This document shows, piece by piece, positions 35,176 through 43,424 of a stretch of 53,839 nucleotides of DNA. Position 1 is the first letter of the stretch. Every line of letters begins with the position of its first letter. The notes under the pieces were generated by a model. The model made no database searches, had not been told where the DNA came from, and was given only the letters and a program-made list of their open reading frames with translations. Source of the stretch: an uncultured Clostridia bacterium (lineage in GTDB: Bacteria > Bacillota > Clostridia > TANB77 > CAG-508); the NCBI GenBank assembly GCA_947589065.1, contig CANPZM010000007.1, positions 1-53,839 on the forward strand, read 5' to 3'. Position numbers and translations under genes: made by a program.

Positions 35176-35319
35176 TATGATAAGAATGTAGAAACTTCCT
35201 AATATGTAAAAAATTATATTCCACAGAAAAATTGTTATACAATTTTTCGCGGACAAACAAAGACGCGGACTTTAAAATGTCATAGATAGCAAAAATGTTA
35301 ATAATGTCCGCTTTTGTTC
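35176..35319 (-). repeat. Dispersed three-hairpin repeat, copy D (inverted)
   Basis: The core at 35217-35319 is well conserved. The end hairpin (35176-35205) has decayed and no longer pairs well, although AACTTCCTA is still readable. It starts directly after the T-tract of the preceding terminator and ends about 85 nt upstream of uvrB. Confidence 0.88.
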
Positions 35320-35404
35320 TTTTATTTTCAGCAAATATATTTATTAAAATGTAAAAATGTGATAAAATTATATGAATTTATTAAGGAATATAAAGGAGAA
35401 ATCA

Positions 35405-37367
35405 ATGTTTAAAATATATTCAGAATATAAGCCAACTGGAGACCAACCACAAGCAATAGAATATTTAGCAAATGGAATAAAAGAAAGAAAAAAATTTCAA
35501 ACATTATTAGGTGTAACAGGTTCTCGGAAAAACATTTACAATGGCAAATGTAATAGAAAAAGTACAAAAACCTACACTTGTATTAGCACATAATAAAACT
35601 TTAGCAGGACAACTATATTCAGAATTTAAAGAATTTTTCCCTGAAAACAGAGTTGAATACTTTGTATCTTATTATGATTATTATCAACCTGAAGCATATA
35701 TTGCTTCATCAGATACTTATATTGAAAAAGATGCATCTATTAATGACGAAATTGATAAATTAAGACATTCAGCAACCGCTTCTTTATTTGAATCAAAAGA
35801 TGTAATTGTAATTGCCTCAGTTTCATGTATATATGGATTAGGAGACCCGATTGATTATGAAAATATGATAGTATCCCTTAGACCTGGCATGGAAAAAAAT
35901 AGAAATGATATAATGAAAAAATTAGTAAACATGCAGTATACAAGAAATGAAATGGATTTTAAAAGAGGAACATTCAGAGCCAAAGGAGATATATTAGAAA
36001 TATATCCATCAAACCAAGAAGAACAAGCAATAAGAGTTGAATTTTGGGGAGATGAAATAGAAAAAATTTCCGAGATTAATCCTCTTACTGGGAAAACAAT
36101 TGCAAGTAGAGAACATGTAATGATATTTCCAAATTCACATTATGTTACAAGTAAAGATAAGCTTGAAAAGGCACTTGAAACAATAGAAGAAGAAATGGAA
36201 GAAAGAGTAGAATATTTTAAACAAAACAATAAATTTATTGAAGCACAGAGAATAGAAGAAAGAACAAATTTTGATATAGAAATGTTAAAAGAAACAGGAT
36301 TTTGTCAAGGAATAGAGAATTATTCAAGACATATAAGCGGTAGAGAACCAGGAAGTCCACCATTTACACTATTTGATTATTTCCCTGATGATTTTTTACT
36401 ATTAATAGATGAGTCTCATGCAACCATACCTCAAGTTAGAGCAATGTATAATGGAGACAGAGCTAGAAAAGATTCATTAGTTAGTTATGGATTTAGACTT
36501 CCATCTGCATATGATAATAGACCTCTAAAGTTTTCAGAATTTGAAGAAAGAATCAATCAATGTATATTTGTTAGTGCTACACCAGCTGAATATGAAAAAG
36601 AACATTCAAAAGAAAATGTCGTAGAACAAATTATAAGACCAACAGGTTTATTAGATCCTAAAATTGAAGTAAAACCAGTTGAAAATCAAATAGATGACTT
36701 AATTGTAGAAATTAATGAAAGAGTAGAAAAACAAGAAAGAATATTAGTAACAACATTAACAAAAAAAATGGCAGAAGATTTAACATCATATTTAAGAAAC
36801 ATTGGAATTCGAGTACGTTATATGCATTCAGAAATTAAAGCATTAGAAAGAATGGAAATAATAAGAGATTTGCGTATTGGAGAATTTGATGTTCTTGTAG
36901 GAATAAATCTTTTAAGAGAAGGTTTAGACATTCCAGAAGTATCGTTAGTTGCAATATTAGATGCAGATAAAGAAGGATTTTTACGTTCAGAACGTTCATT
37001 AATCCAAACAATTGGGCGTGCAGCCAGAAATACTGAAGGCAAAGTAATAATGTATGCTGATGAACTTACAGAATCAATGGAAAAAGCAATCAGTGAAACA
37101 AATAGAAGAAGAAAAATACAAGAAGAATACAATAATGAAAATGGTATAACACCAAAAACAATTCAAAAATCAGTAAGAGACTTAATAAAAGCAAGCATAG
37201 TAGAAGATATATCTGCTGAATACAAAATTAATTCAGAAGAAACAGTAGAAGACATAATTAATAGATTAACAGATGAAATGTTAAAAGCAGCAAGTGCAAT
37301 GGAATTTGAAAAAGCAGCAGAATTAAGAGACAAAATAAAAGAATTAGAAAATTTTAATAATACTTAA
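35405..37367 (+). pseudogene. uvrB: Excinuclease ABC subunit B, frameshifted in the P-loop
   Basis: UvrB, the damage-verification helicase of nucleotide excision repair. The start is ATG 35405 ([14 protein letters not shown]), preceded by AAAGGAG. The first frame ends LLGVTGS then leaves the family sequence and stops at 35593. The second frame, open from before 35541, resumes [22 protein letters not shown] and runs to the normal end with the UVR motif ([16 protein letters not shown]). Deleting the C at 35525 restores [14 protein letters not shown], the Walker A motif. All helicase motifs downstream (DESH, the [14 protein letters not shown] region, QTIGRAARN) are intact. Either a very recent null mutation or a sequence error. 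As given, no full-length UvrB can be made without frameshifting. Confidence 0.93.
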
Positions 37368-37369
37368 AA

Positions 37370-37411
37370 TGTCAATGAGACGGAGAACTTGACAGCTTCG
37401 AATTGTCAAAG
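37370..37411 (+). repeat. TGTCAA-type direct repeat, copy 1
   Basis: TGTCAA...GACGGAGA...TTGACAGCTTCGAATTGTC. It is about three-quarters identical to copy 2 at 37785-37828, and the two bracket the 51-aa gene. It begins 3 nt after the uvrB stop. Confidence 0.7.
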
Positions 37412-37434
37412 CTACGTCCAATAGACATTATTTT

Positions 37435-37463
37435 TTGACAATAATCATTATTTATAGTATAAT
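37435..37463 (+). promoter_or_regulatory. Consensus sigma-A promoter of the 51-aa gene
   Basis: TTGACA at 37435-37440, 17-nt spacer, TATAAT at 37458-37463. Confidence 0.85.
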
Positions 37464-37525
37464 AATTGCTGCAACAAAATATTTATAGTTCTACAGCATT
37501 CTATCTAGACTGGAGGAAAAATGAC

Positions 37526-37681
37526 ATGACGAAATGGGAACAGAGAGAAGTAAAGGACACAAAGGCAATTGAAAAGGCTGAAGCTAGGCCGGAATGTCCG
37601 AAGCCAACACATGCTACAGTGGGTTCAAAAGGCAGTTTGAATCATACATTGCCCAAAGAACTTCGTGGTGAGTTGGAGTAA
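37526..37681 (+). CDS. Small charged protein of unknown function
   Basis: 51 aa, not recognised. The start is ATG 37526, with GGAGG 9 nt upstream and a consensus promoter further up. It is charged and proline-containing, starting MTKWEQREVKDTKAIEKAEA, with one Cys (PECPKP) and no membrane segment. Codons are clearly richer in G and C than in the neighbouring uvr genes (GCC, CCG, GTG, CTT). It has its own GC-rich terminator and lies between two TGTCAA-type direct repeats, suggesting an acquired cassette. Confidence 0.65.
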   Translation: MTKWEQREVKDTKAIEKAEARPECPKPTHATVGSKGSLNHTLPKELRGELE

Positions 37682-37706
37682 GTAGAACAGTTTGTCCCAC
37701 TTGGGA

Positions 37707-37741
37707 AGCGGTCGAGAAAAAATTCGACCGCTATTACTTTT
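37707..37741 (+). terminator. GC-rich intrinsic terminator of the 51-aa gene
   Basis: Arms AGCGGTCGA and TCGACCGCT, 8-nt loop, T-tract shortly after. It is much more GC-rich than other terminators in the window. Confidence 0.85.
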
Positions 37742-37784
37742 TTAGACACTAAAAAACAATTATAAATTAAAATTTATAATTACC

Positions 37785-37856
37785 TGTCAAAGGGGACAGA
37801 GATTTTGACAGCTTGGAATTTGCCAGAGATTGTCAACTGGGACAGAAAATTTGACA
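37785..37856 (+). repeat. TGTCAA-type direct repeats, copies 2 and 3
   Basis: Copy 2 (37785-37828): TGTCAAAGGGGACAGAG, then TTTTGACAGCTTGGAATT. Copy 3 (37831-37856): TGTCAACTGGGACAG, then AAAATTTGACA. Each unit is an internal dyad (TGTCAAA / TTTGACA). An AT palindrome with arms AATTATAAATT and AATTTATAATT lies just before (37759-37782). The 37682-37932 gap holds only this and two terminators. Confidence 0.7.
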
Positions 37857-37860
37857 TAAA

Positions 37861-37910
37861 AAAAAAAAAGAGACGAATTAAGCGAATAACACTTTATTCA
37901 TCTCTTTTTT
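37861..37910. terminator. Bidirectional intrinsic terminator
   Basis: Long imperfect inverted repeat, A-rich arm containing AAAAAGAGACGAATTAAG and T-rich arm CTTTATTCATCTCTTTTTT. It serves the minus-strand 100-aa gene and backs up termination from the left. Confidence 0.85.
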
Positions 37911-37932
37911 CTTATGCTTTGCCTTAAAAAAT

Positions 37933-38235
37933 CTAGTTATTAGTTCGCGAGTAATCTTCGGCTTTAAGCCACATAACCTGTGCCATCGTCAAATCGCCAC
38001 ATCTTTTTTTAAGTTCTTCATCCAGAACCCAGTTTTCTGGCAAGTCATAAACGACAGCATCTTTCCACGTTATCTTGAAATATCCTTCTCCAAGTCTAGT
38101 GGGAATGCTTGGGTTTTGATACAATTTAAATCCATACCGCCTCAATCTTTTAGCAGTATTTAACCAAAGGTATAAATAGATTTTCTTTTTTCCAGATTTA
38201 GCGTGTTCATCAATTCTATCAGTCACAACAGACAT
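37933..38235 (-). CDS. Uncharacterised 100-aa protein
   Basis: Not recognised. Soluble, basic in the first half (SGKKKIYLYLWLNTAKRLRRYG), with several Trp and Tyr residues and an acidic end; no signal peptide or membrane segment. The ATG at 38235 is preceded by AGGAGGAGAA, a strong ribosome binding site. Codon use (CGC, CGT, CTG, GCC) is unlike the adjacent uvr genes. Convergent with the 51-aa gene and divergent from uvrA. The two together look like an insertion into an ancestral uvrB-uvrA pair. Confidence 0.7.
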   Translation of the reverse strand: MSVVTDRIDEHAKSGKKKIYLYLWLNTAKRLRRYGFKLYQNPSIPTRLGEGYFKITWKDAVVYDLPENWVLDEELKKRCGDLTMAQVMWLKAEDYSRTNN

Positions 38236-38396
38236 ATTTTCTCCTCCTTAAGCATGTAGGCAAAGCATAAAAGAGTTTCAATATGAAGGCGTAAATTCTA
38301 AACACCCTATATTAAGAAAGAAACTTACGGTATTATAACATATATAAAATTAAAAGTAAACATAATAAAATTTTTAAAAAATTCAATATAAAAATA

Positions 38397-38425
38397 ATGA
38401 CAACCAAACAAAAGTATGATAAAAT
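38397..38425 (+). promoter_or_regulatory. Promoter of uvrA
   Basis: ATGACA at 38397-38402 (one mismatch to the -35 consensus), 17-nt spacer, TAAAAT at 38420-38425. I see no clear LexA-type box. Confidence 0.6.
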
Positions 38426-38476
38426 ACAAAATTGTATAGTAAAATTTATTATATATGTATTGGGGGAATATTCATA

Positions 38477-41302
38477 ATGAATAATTCAATAATAATAAAA
38501 GGTGCCAAAGAACATAATTTAAAAAATATTAATTTAGAAATACCAAGAGATAAATTAGTAGTAATAACAGGCCTTTCAGGCTCAGGTAAATCATCATTAG
38601 CATTTGATACACTATATGCGGAAGGACAAAGAAGATATGTTGAAAGTTTATCATCATATGCAAGACAATTTTTAGGATTAATGGAAAAACCAGATGTAGA
38701 AAATATTGAAGGTTTATCACCAGCAATATCAATAGACCAAAAAACGACATCAAGAAATCCTCGTTCAACAGTTGGAACTGTAACAGAAATATATGATTAT
38801 ATACGTTTATTATATGCAAGAATTGGTGTTCCATATTGTCCAAACTGTGGTAAAAAAATCGAAAAGCAAACAATAGATCAAATAGTAGATAATATAATGG
38901 AATTACCAGAAGGTACCAAAATACAAATTTTAGCGCCAGTAGTAAGAGGCAAAAAAGGAGAATATATAAAATTACTTGAAGAATTTCAAAAAGATGGTTT
39001 CGTTAGAGCTAAAATTGATGGAACCACATACGAGCTTTCAGATGACATTGAATTAGATAGAAAGAAAAAACATAATATAGATATCATAGTTGATAGACTA
39101 ATTATAAAACCAGATATAAGAACTAGATTAGCTGAATCTGTTGAAATAGCATTAAAATATGCCAATAATTTAGTAAAGCTTGATGCTAGCTCATTAGGTG
39201 AAAAAATATATAGTCAAAATTATGCTTGCCCAGATTGTGGTATCAGTTTTGAAGAATTAACTCCTAGAATGTTTTCATTTAATAATCCATTTGGTGCATG
39301 TCCAGAATGCACAGGAATTGGTTATTTAATGAGAATGGATGAAGATTTAGTTATTCCAGATAAAAATAAAACATTATATGATGGTGTTAAAGCTTTTGGT
39401 TCAAGTACTATGAAAAAAGGCGAAACTATGGCAAAAATGTATTTTGAATCAATAGGCAGACATTATGGTATTGATATAAAAAAACCTATAAAATCACTTC
39501 CTCGTGAATTTATGGACAAAATATTATATGGAACTGGTAAAGAAGTAATTGATTTTGAATATACTTCTTCAATTGGAACGAGACGCTTTAGCTGTCCATT
39601 TGAAGGAGTTATACCAACATTAGACAGAAGATATCGTGAGACAAAATCTCAAGGAATGAGAGACTTTTACGAATTATATATGAGTGAGAAACCATGTGAA
39701 ACATGTCATGGTGCTAGACTAAAAAAAGAAGTATTAGCAGTTAAAGTTGGAGATAAAAACATAAATGAACTTACTGATATGCCAATTTCTGAAATAAAAA
39801 AATATCTTGAAACGTTAGAACTAAGTAAAAAAGATAAAATGATTGCAGACCAAATATTTAAAGAATTAAGTAAAAGATTGCAATTTTTAATTGATGTAGG
39901 CCTTTCATATTTAACATTATCAAGACCTGCAGGAACATTATCAGGAGGAGAAGCTCAAAGAATTAGATTAGCAACTCAAATTGGATCTGGACTTACAGGA
40001 GTTTTATATATTCTTGATGAACCTAGTATAGGACTTCATCAAAGAGATAATGATAAGCTACTAGCAACTTTAAAAAAATTAAGAGATATAGGTAACACAT
40101 TAATCGTAGTTGAACATGATGAAGATACAATGTATGCTGCAGATCAAATTATTGATATTGGACCTGGACCTGGAGTTCATGGTGGAAATGTTATTGCACA
40201 AGGAACTGCGGAAGAAATAAAGCTAATTCCAGAATCAATTACTGGACAATATCTAAGCGGTAGAAAGAAAATTCTTGTTCCAAAAAAAAGAAGAAAATCT
40301 AATGGAAAAAGCATAGAAATTATTGGAGCAATAGAACATAATCTAAAAAACATAAATGTAAAAATTCCATTAGGAGTATTTAACTGTGTAACAGGCGTAT
40401 CTGGCTCAGGAAAAAGTACATTAGTAAATGAAGTTTTATATAATTATGTAGCAAGAGAATTGTATGGCTCAAATGTAAAACCAGGTAAATGTGAAGGAAT
40501 AAAAGGACTTGAAAATATAGATAAAGTAATCAATATAGATCAATCACCTATTGGTAGAACTCCACGTTCAAATCCAGCAACATATACAGGAGTTTTTGAT
40601 ACAATAAGAGATATATTTGCAAATACAAATGAAGCTAAAATGAATGGATTTCAAAAAGGTAGATTTAGCTTTAATGTTCCTGGCGGAAGATGTGAAGCAT
40701 GTCAAGGTGATGGAATTATTAAAATTGAAATGCATTTCTTACCAGATATATATGTACCATGTGAAGTATGTCATGGGAAAAGGTATAATAGAGAAACATT
40801 GGAAGCTAAATATAAAGGAAAATCTATTGCAGATGTGCTTGATATGACTGTTGAAGAAGCTTTAGAATTCTTTTCTAATATACCAAAAATAAAAAATAAA
40901 ATTCAAACTTTATATGATGTAGGATTAGGATATATCAAATTAGGTCAGCCATCAACAACACTATCAGGTGGAGAAGCACAAAGAGTAAAACTTGCGACAG
41001 AATTATCAAAAAGAGCAACAGGAAAAACATTATATATCTTAGATGAACCTACAACAGGACTACATATTGATGATGTTCATAGATTAGTTGACATATTACA
41101 AAGGTTAGTCGATACTGGAAATACAATAATAGTAATTGAACATAATTTAGACTTAATAAAAACTGCTGATCACATAATTGATTTAGGACCAGAAGGCGGA
41201 GATGAAGGCGGACAAGTTATTGCAATAGGTACGCCAGAACAAATAGTAAAAAATGAAAGATCACAAACTGGAAAATTTTTAGCAAAATATTTAGAACAGT
41301 AA
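38477..41302 (+). CDS. uvrA: Excinuclease ABC subunit A
   Basis: DNA-damage sensor ATPase of nucleotide excision repair. 941 aa from ATG 38477 ([17 protein letters not shown]), the usual N-terminus; GGGGG lies about 10 nt upstream. A TTG at 38432 would add an unlikely 15 residues. Two ABC modules: [25 protein letters not shown] with signature [15 protein letters not shown], and [15 protein letters not shown] with [14 protein letters not shown]. Zinc-binding Cys pairs include CPNCGK, CPDCG, CPEC, CETC and the second-domain CEAC/CEVC cluster. Complete and intact, in contrast to the uvrB copy. Confidence 0.97.
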   Translation: MNNSIIIKGAKEHNLKNINLEIPRDKLVVITGLSGSGKSSLAFDTLYAEGQRRYVESLSSYARQFLGLMEKPDVENIEGLSPAISIDQKTTSRNPRSTVGTVTEIYDYIRLLYARIGVPYCPNCGKKIEKQTIDQIVDNIMELPEGTKIQILAPVVRGKKGEYIKLLEEFQKDGFVRAKIDGTTYELSDDIELDRKKKHNIDIIVDRLIIKPDIRTRLAESVEIALKYANNLVKLDASSLGEKIYSQNYACPDCGISFEELTPRMFSFNNPFGACPECTGIGYLMRMDEDLVIPDKNKTLYDGVKAFGSSTMKKGETMAKMYFESIGRHYGIDIKKPIKSLPREFMDKILYGTGKEVIDFEYTSSIGTRRFSCPFEGVIPTLDRRYRETKSQGMRDFYELYMSEKPCETCHGARLKKEVLAVKVGDKNINELTDMPISEIKKYLETLELSKKDKMIADQIFKELSKRLQFLIDVGLSYLTLSRPAGTLSGGEAQRIRLATQIGSGLTGVLYILDEPSIGLHQRDNDKLLATLKKLRDIGNTLIVVEHDEDTMYAADQIIDIGPGPGVHGGNVIAQGTAEEIKLIPESITGQYLSGRKKILVPKKRRKSNGKSIEIIGAIEHNLKNINVKIPLGVFNCVTGVSGSGKSTLVNEVLYNYVARELYGSNVKPGKCEGIKGLENIDKVINIDQSPIGRTPRSNPATYTGVFDTIRDIFANTNEAKMNGFQKGRFSFNVPGGRCEACQGDGIIKIEMHFLPDIYVPCEVCHGKRYNRETLEAKYKGKSIADVLDMTVEEALEFFSNIPKIKNKIQTLYDVGLGYIKLGQPSTTLSGGEAQRVKLATELSKRATGKTLYILDEPTTGLHIDDVHRLVDILQRLVDTGNTIIVIEHNLDLIKTADHIIDLGPEGGDEGGQVIAIGTPEQIVKNERSQTGKFLAKYLEQ

Positions 41303-41395
41303 CATAAATGTTTTTAAAATTTAACACAAAAGAAATATAATATAACATTATTAATGATATACTATTAATGAAATATTATTTAGAGGTACAAATAG

Positions 41396-42352
41396 ATGAA
41401 ATTTTTAGAAAGGATTAAACAAATATTATTTGGTAACAAAATTAAGGCAATTTCAAGTGGTACAGACGTAAAAAATATTATTACTATAATAAAAAAAGAA
41501 AAAAACCACGATGTTGCACTAAATATTTTAAAAAATAATTTAACACAATTAAGTTCATCAGATATTGTAGAAATTATTTCAACGTTTCCGATGAATAAAA
41601 GAGTAGAAGCATTACAAATTGCTAAAAAATTCATTACGACATATGATTTATATGAATTAACAATAAAAAAATTAGATTATAATGGTAAATTAACAATTCT
41701 AGAAAGCTACCAATATAATCTAGACTTAGACGATATTTTTGGAATATTTAATAATTTGCCACCAGATCAAAGAAAGAATGCATTATCAAAATGCATTGAA
41801 AGGTTTGATTCTTACGAAATAACTGAATTAATAAAAAAATATGTACCTTTATACGAAAGATTAGACTGTTTAAATTTGTATCATGAAAAATTAGATGGAT
41901 TTTTAAAAGCATCCATAATTGATACATTAGATTCACAAAGCAAAATATCAGCATTAAAAAAATATTCAAAAGAAATAAATCAAACTAATTTGTTTAATAT
42001 AATATGTAATTCTGAAACATCTAAAATTCCTGAATTACTTGATATTGTTTATAATCAATTAACATCAAAGCAAATATCAGATATTATACAATATCATATT
42101 TCAGAAGAAAAAAAATTAGAATCTTTATATAAATGTTGTAGCAGATTAACTTCATCAACTATATCAGATTTAATAAAATATAGCATACCTGAAAGCCAAA
42201 AAGAAGAAGCATTAATAGCACTTCAAAATAGGATAAAAAGCAATAATATTGGAGAAATACTACAATTATGTATAAAGAGTAAAAGAGTTTTAGATAAAGT
42301 AAAACATAACTTATATGAAGAAGATATAGAATATTTTACAAATAATAAATAA
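41396..42352 (+). CDS. Alpha-helical repeat protein of unknown function
   Basis: 318 aa, no known family recognised. After a short basic N-terminus (MKFLERIKQILFGNK) the whole chain is built of roughly 30-residue helical units with the pattern (L)-S/D-x-x-I/L-x-(E/D)-(I/L)-(I/L)...x-x-(K/R)-x-(E/A)-(A)-L-x-x-(C/A). Examples are SSDIVEIISTFP...RVEALQIAKK, EITELIKKYVP...RLDCLNLYHEK, ISDIIQYHIS...LESLYKCC and ISDLIKYSIP...EEALIALQ. This suggests a right-handed solenoid, probably for protein binding. No signal peptide. AGAGG lies 9 nt before the ATG. It stands alone between uvrA and repeat copy E. Confidence 0.75.
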   Translation: MKFLERIKQILFGNKIKAISSGTDVKNIITIIKKEKNHDVALNILKNNLTQLSSSDIVEIISTFPMNKRVEALQIAKKFITTYDLYELTIKKLDYNGKLTILESYQYNLDLDDIFGIFNNLPPDQRKNALSKCIERFDSYEITELIKKYVPLYERLDCLNLYHEKLDGFLKASIIDTLDSQSKISALKKYSKEINQTNLFNIICNSETSKIPELLDIVYNQLTSKQISDIIQYHISEEKKLESLYKCCSRLTSSTISDLIKYSIPESQKEEALIALQNRIKSNNIGEILQLCIKSKRVLDKVKHNLYEEDIEYFTNNK

Positions 42353-42356
42353 TAAA

Positions 42357-42482
42357 GAACAAAAGCGGACTTTAAAATGTCCGCGATTTTGTTCGCCCGC
42401 GAAAAATTGTATAACAATTTTTCTGTGGAATGCTTTATATTATAGGAAAGTTCAGTACACAGAGAACTTTCCTATAATATAA
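42357..42482 (+). repeat. Dispersed repeat, copy E (short, rearranged)
   Basis: The shortest cored copy. GAACAAAAGCGGAC is followed by TTTAAAAT and GTCCGCGATTTTGTTC, giving an almost perfect palindrome of about 38 nt. Other copies have about 30 extra AT-rich bases here, and E's left arm matches the reverse complement of their right arm. The AAAAATTGT/ACAATTTTT hairpin and the end hairpin follow, with a longer loop (GTTCAGTACACAGAGAAC). It starts 5 nt after the stop of the preceding gene. Confidence 0.88.
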
Positions 42483-42484
42483 AT

Positions 42485-42510
42485 AAGAGAGAATAAAACT
42501 ATTCTCTCTT
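42485..42510 (-). terminator. Terminator-like hairpin after the 26-aa gene
   Basis: Arms AAGAGAGAATA and TATTCTCTCTT with a 4-nt loop. On the minus strand it lies about 20 nt after the 26-aa gene stop, followed by TTATTTAT and then repeat copy E. Confidence 0.65.
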
Positions 42511-42529
42511 TATCATTTATAAAAAATAA

Positions 42530-42610
42530 TTATTCTTGTTCTTGATTGTTTGATTTTTTAGATGATTGCTTATTATTATTTTTCTTTTCATTGTTATTAT
42601 TATTTTTCAT
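42530..42610 (-). CDS. 26-aa Asn/Lys-rich small protein
   Basis: Very short ORF: MKNNNNNEKKNNNKQ, then a Ser/Lys/Asn/Gln/Glu tail. Low complexity and strongly hydrophilic. Support is a strong ribosome binding site (CAGGAGGTG, about 7 nt before ATG 42610) and a terminator-like hairpin just past the stop. Composition resembles small hydrophilic spore proteins, but this is only a suggestion. The rest of the 42353-42727 gap is repeat copy E and a promoter-like TATAAT before cmk. Confidence 0.55.
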   Translation of the reverse strand: MKNNNNNEKKNNNKQSSKKSNNQEQE

Positions 42611-42727
42611 ATTACAGCACCTCCTGTCTTATTTAATAATATTTTTCCTATTTTAAATAAAAATATTCATCTTTAATGTAAATTGTAGTATAATATTGTT
42701 AAATTTTTAATCGAAAGGATTTCATAC

Positions 42728-43405
42728 ATGACAAAAAATTTAGTTATAGGTATTGAAGGTTTAGTTGGAACTGGAAAAACATCAATTTGTAAAAACTTAT
42801 TAAATTATATTCCAAACTCTATAGTACTTCATGCAGGAAATATATATAGAGCAATTACATATCAAATGTCAAAAGAAAAACTTGAAAATTTCCAAAATGT
42901 AGACTTGGCAAATTTATTTAAAAAATATGAAATCGAAATAAAAATAGAAAATAGAGAAACAGTAGTATTTTCACATGGTAAAAAAATTCAAGATATAGAC
43001 TTACAATCACCAGAAAACTCATTAGCAGTATCAAAGACATCAAGAACCTTAAATAATATAAATGCATATAAAATAGTTGAAAATTATATAAATGAATATA
43101 AAAAGAAATATACAGTAATCTTTTCAGGAAGGGATACTAAAAAAATATATCCTGACTTAGATTATCATATTTTTATAACAGCCGATTTGGATAAAAGAAT
43201 TATATGGAAGTCTCAACAATATGAAAATGAAAACATAAATGAAATTAGGAAAAACATAATAAAAAGAGATAAACTACAAGAAGAATCAGGCTATTATAAA
43301 ACATATAAAGATACAATTATAATTGATGTAACTTCATCAAATAATATTGAAGATTCAACAAAATTAGTCTTAAATCATATTTTATCAAAGAAAGATTCTA
43401 TATAA
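42728..43405 (+). CDS. cmk: Cytidylate kinase family protein
   Basis: 225 aa, P-loop nucleoside-monophosphate kinase. Walker A GLVGTGKTS (about 11-19), HAGNIYRA (about 38-45) equivalent to the acceptor-site DTGAMYRA of Cmk, and FSGRDT (about 135-140) equivalent to the GRDIGT motif. The C-terminal RRxxD-like segment is KRDKLQEESGYYKTYKD. It would phosphorylate CMP/dCMP, but is divergent from standard Cmk (for example HAGN for DTGA), so I am less sure of the substrate. It lies 19 nt upstream of murD and is probably co-transcribed. Confidence 0.82.
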   Translation: MTKNLVIGIEGLVGTGKTSICKNLLNYIPNSIVLHAGNIYRAITYQMSKEKLENFQNVDLANLFKKYEIEIKIENRETVVFSHGKKIQDIDLQSPENSLAVSKTSRTLNNINAYKIVENYINEYKKKYTVIFSGRDTKKIYPDLDYHIFITADLDKRIIWKSQQYENENINEIRKNIIKRDKLQEESGYYKTYKDTIIIDVTSSNNIEDSTKLVLNHILSKKDSI

Positions 43406-43424
43406 ATCTGAAAGGAGATTTCTA

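Noticed and set aside
35505..35600. Programmed ribosomal frameshifting in uvrB
   Set aside because: No slippery heptamer or stimulatory structure at the junction, uvrB is not known to use it, and the defect matches the extra C seen in the tagF-like gene.
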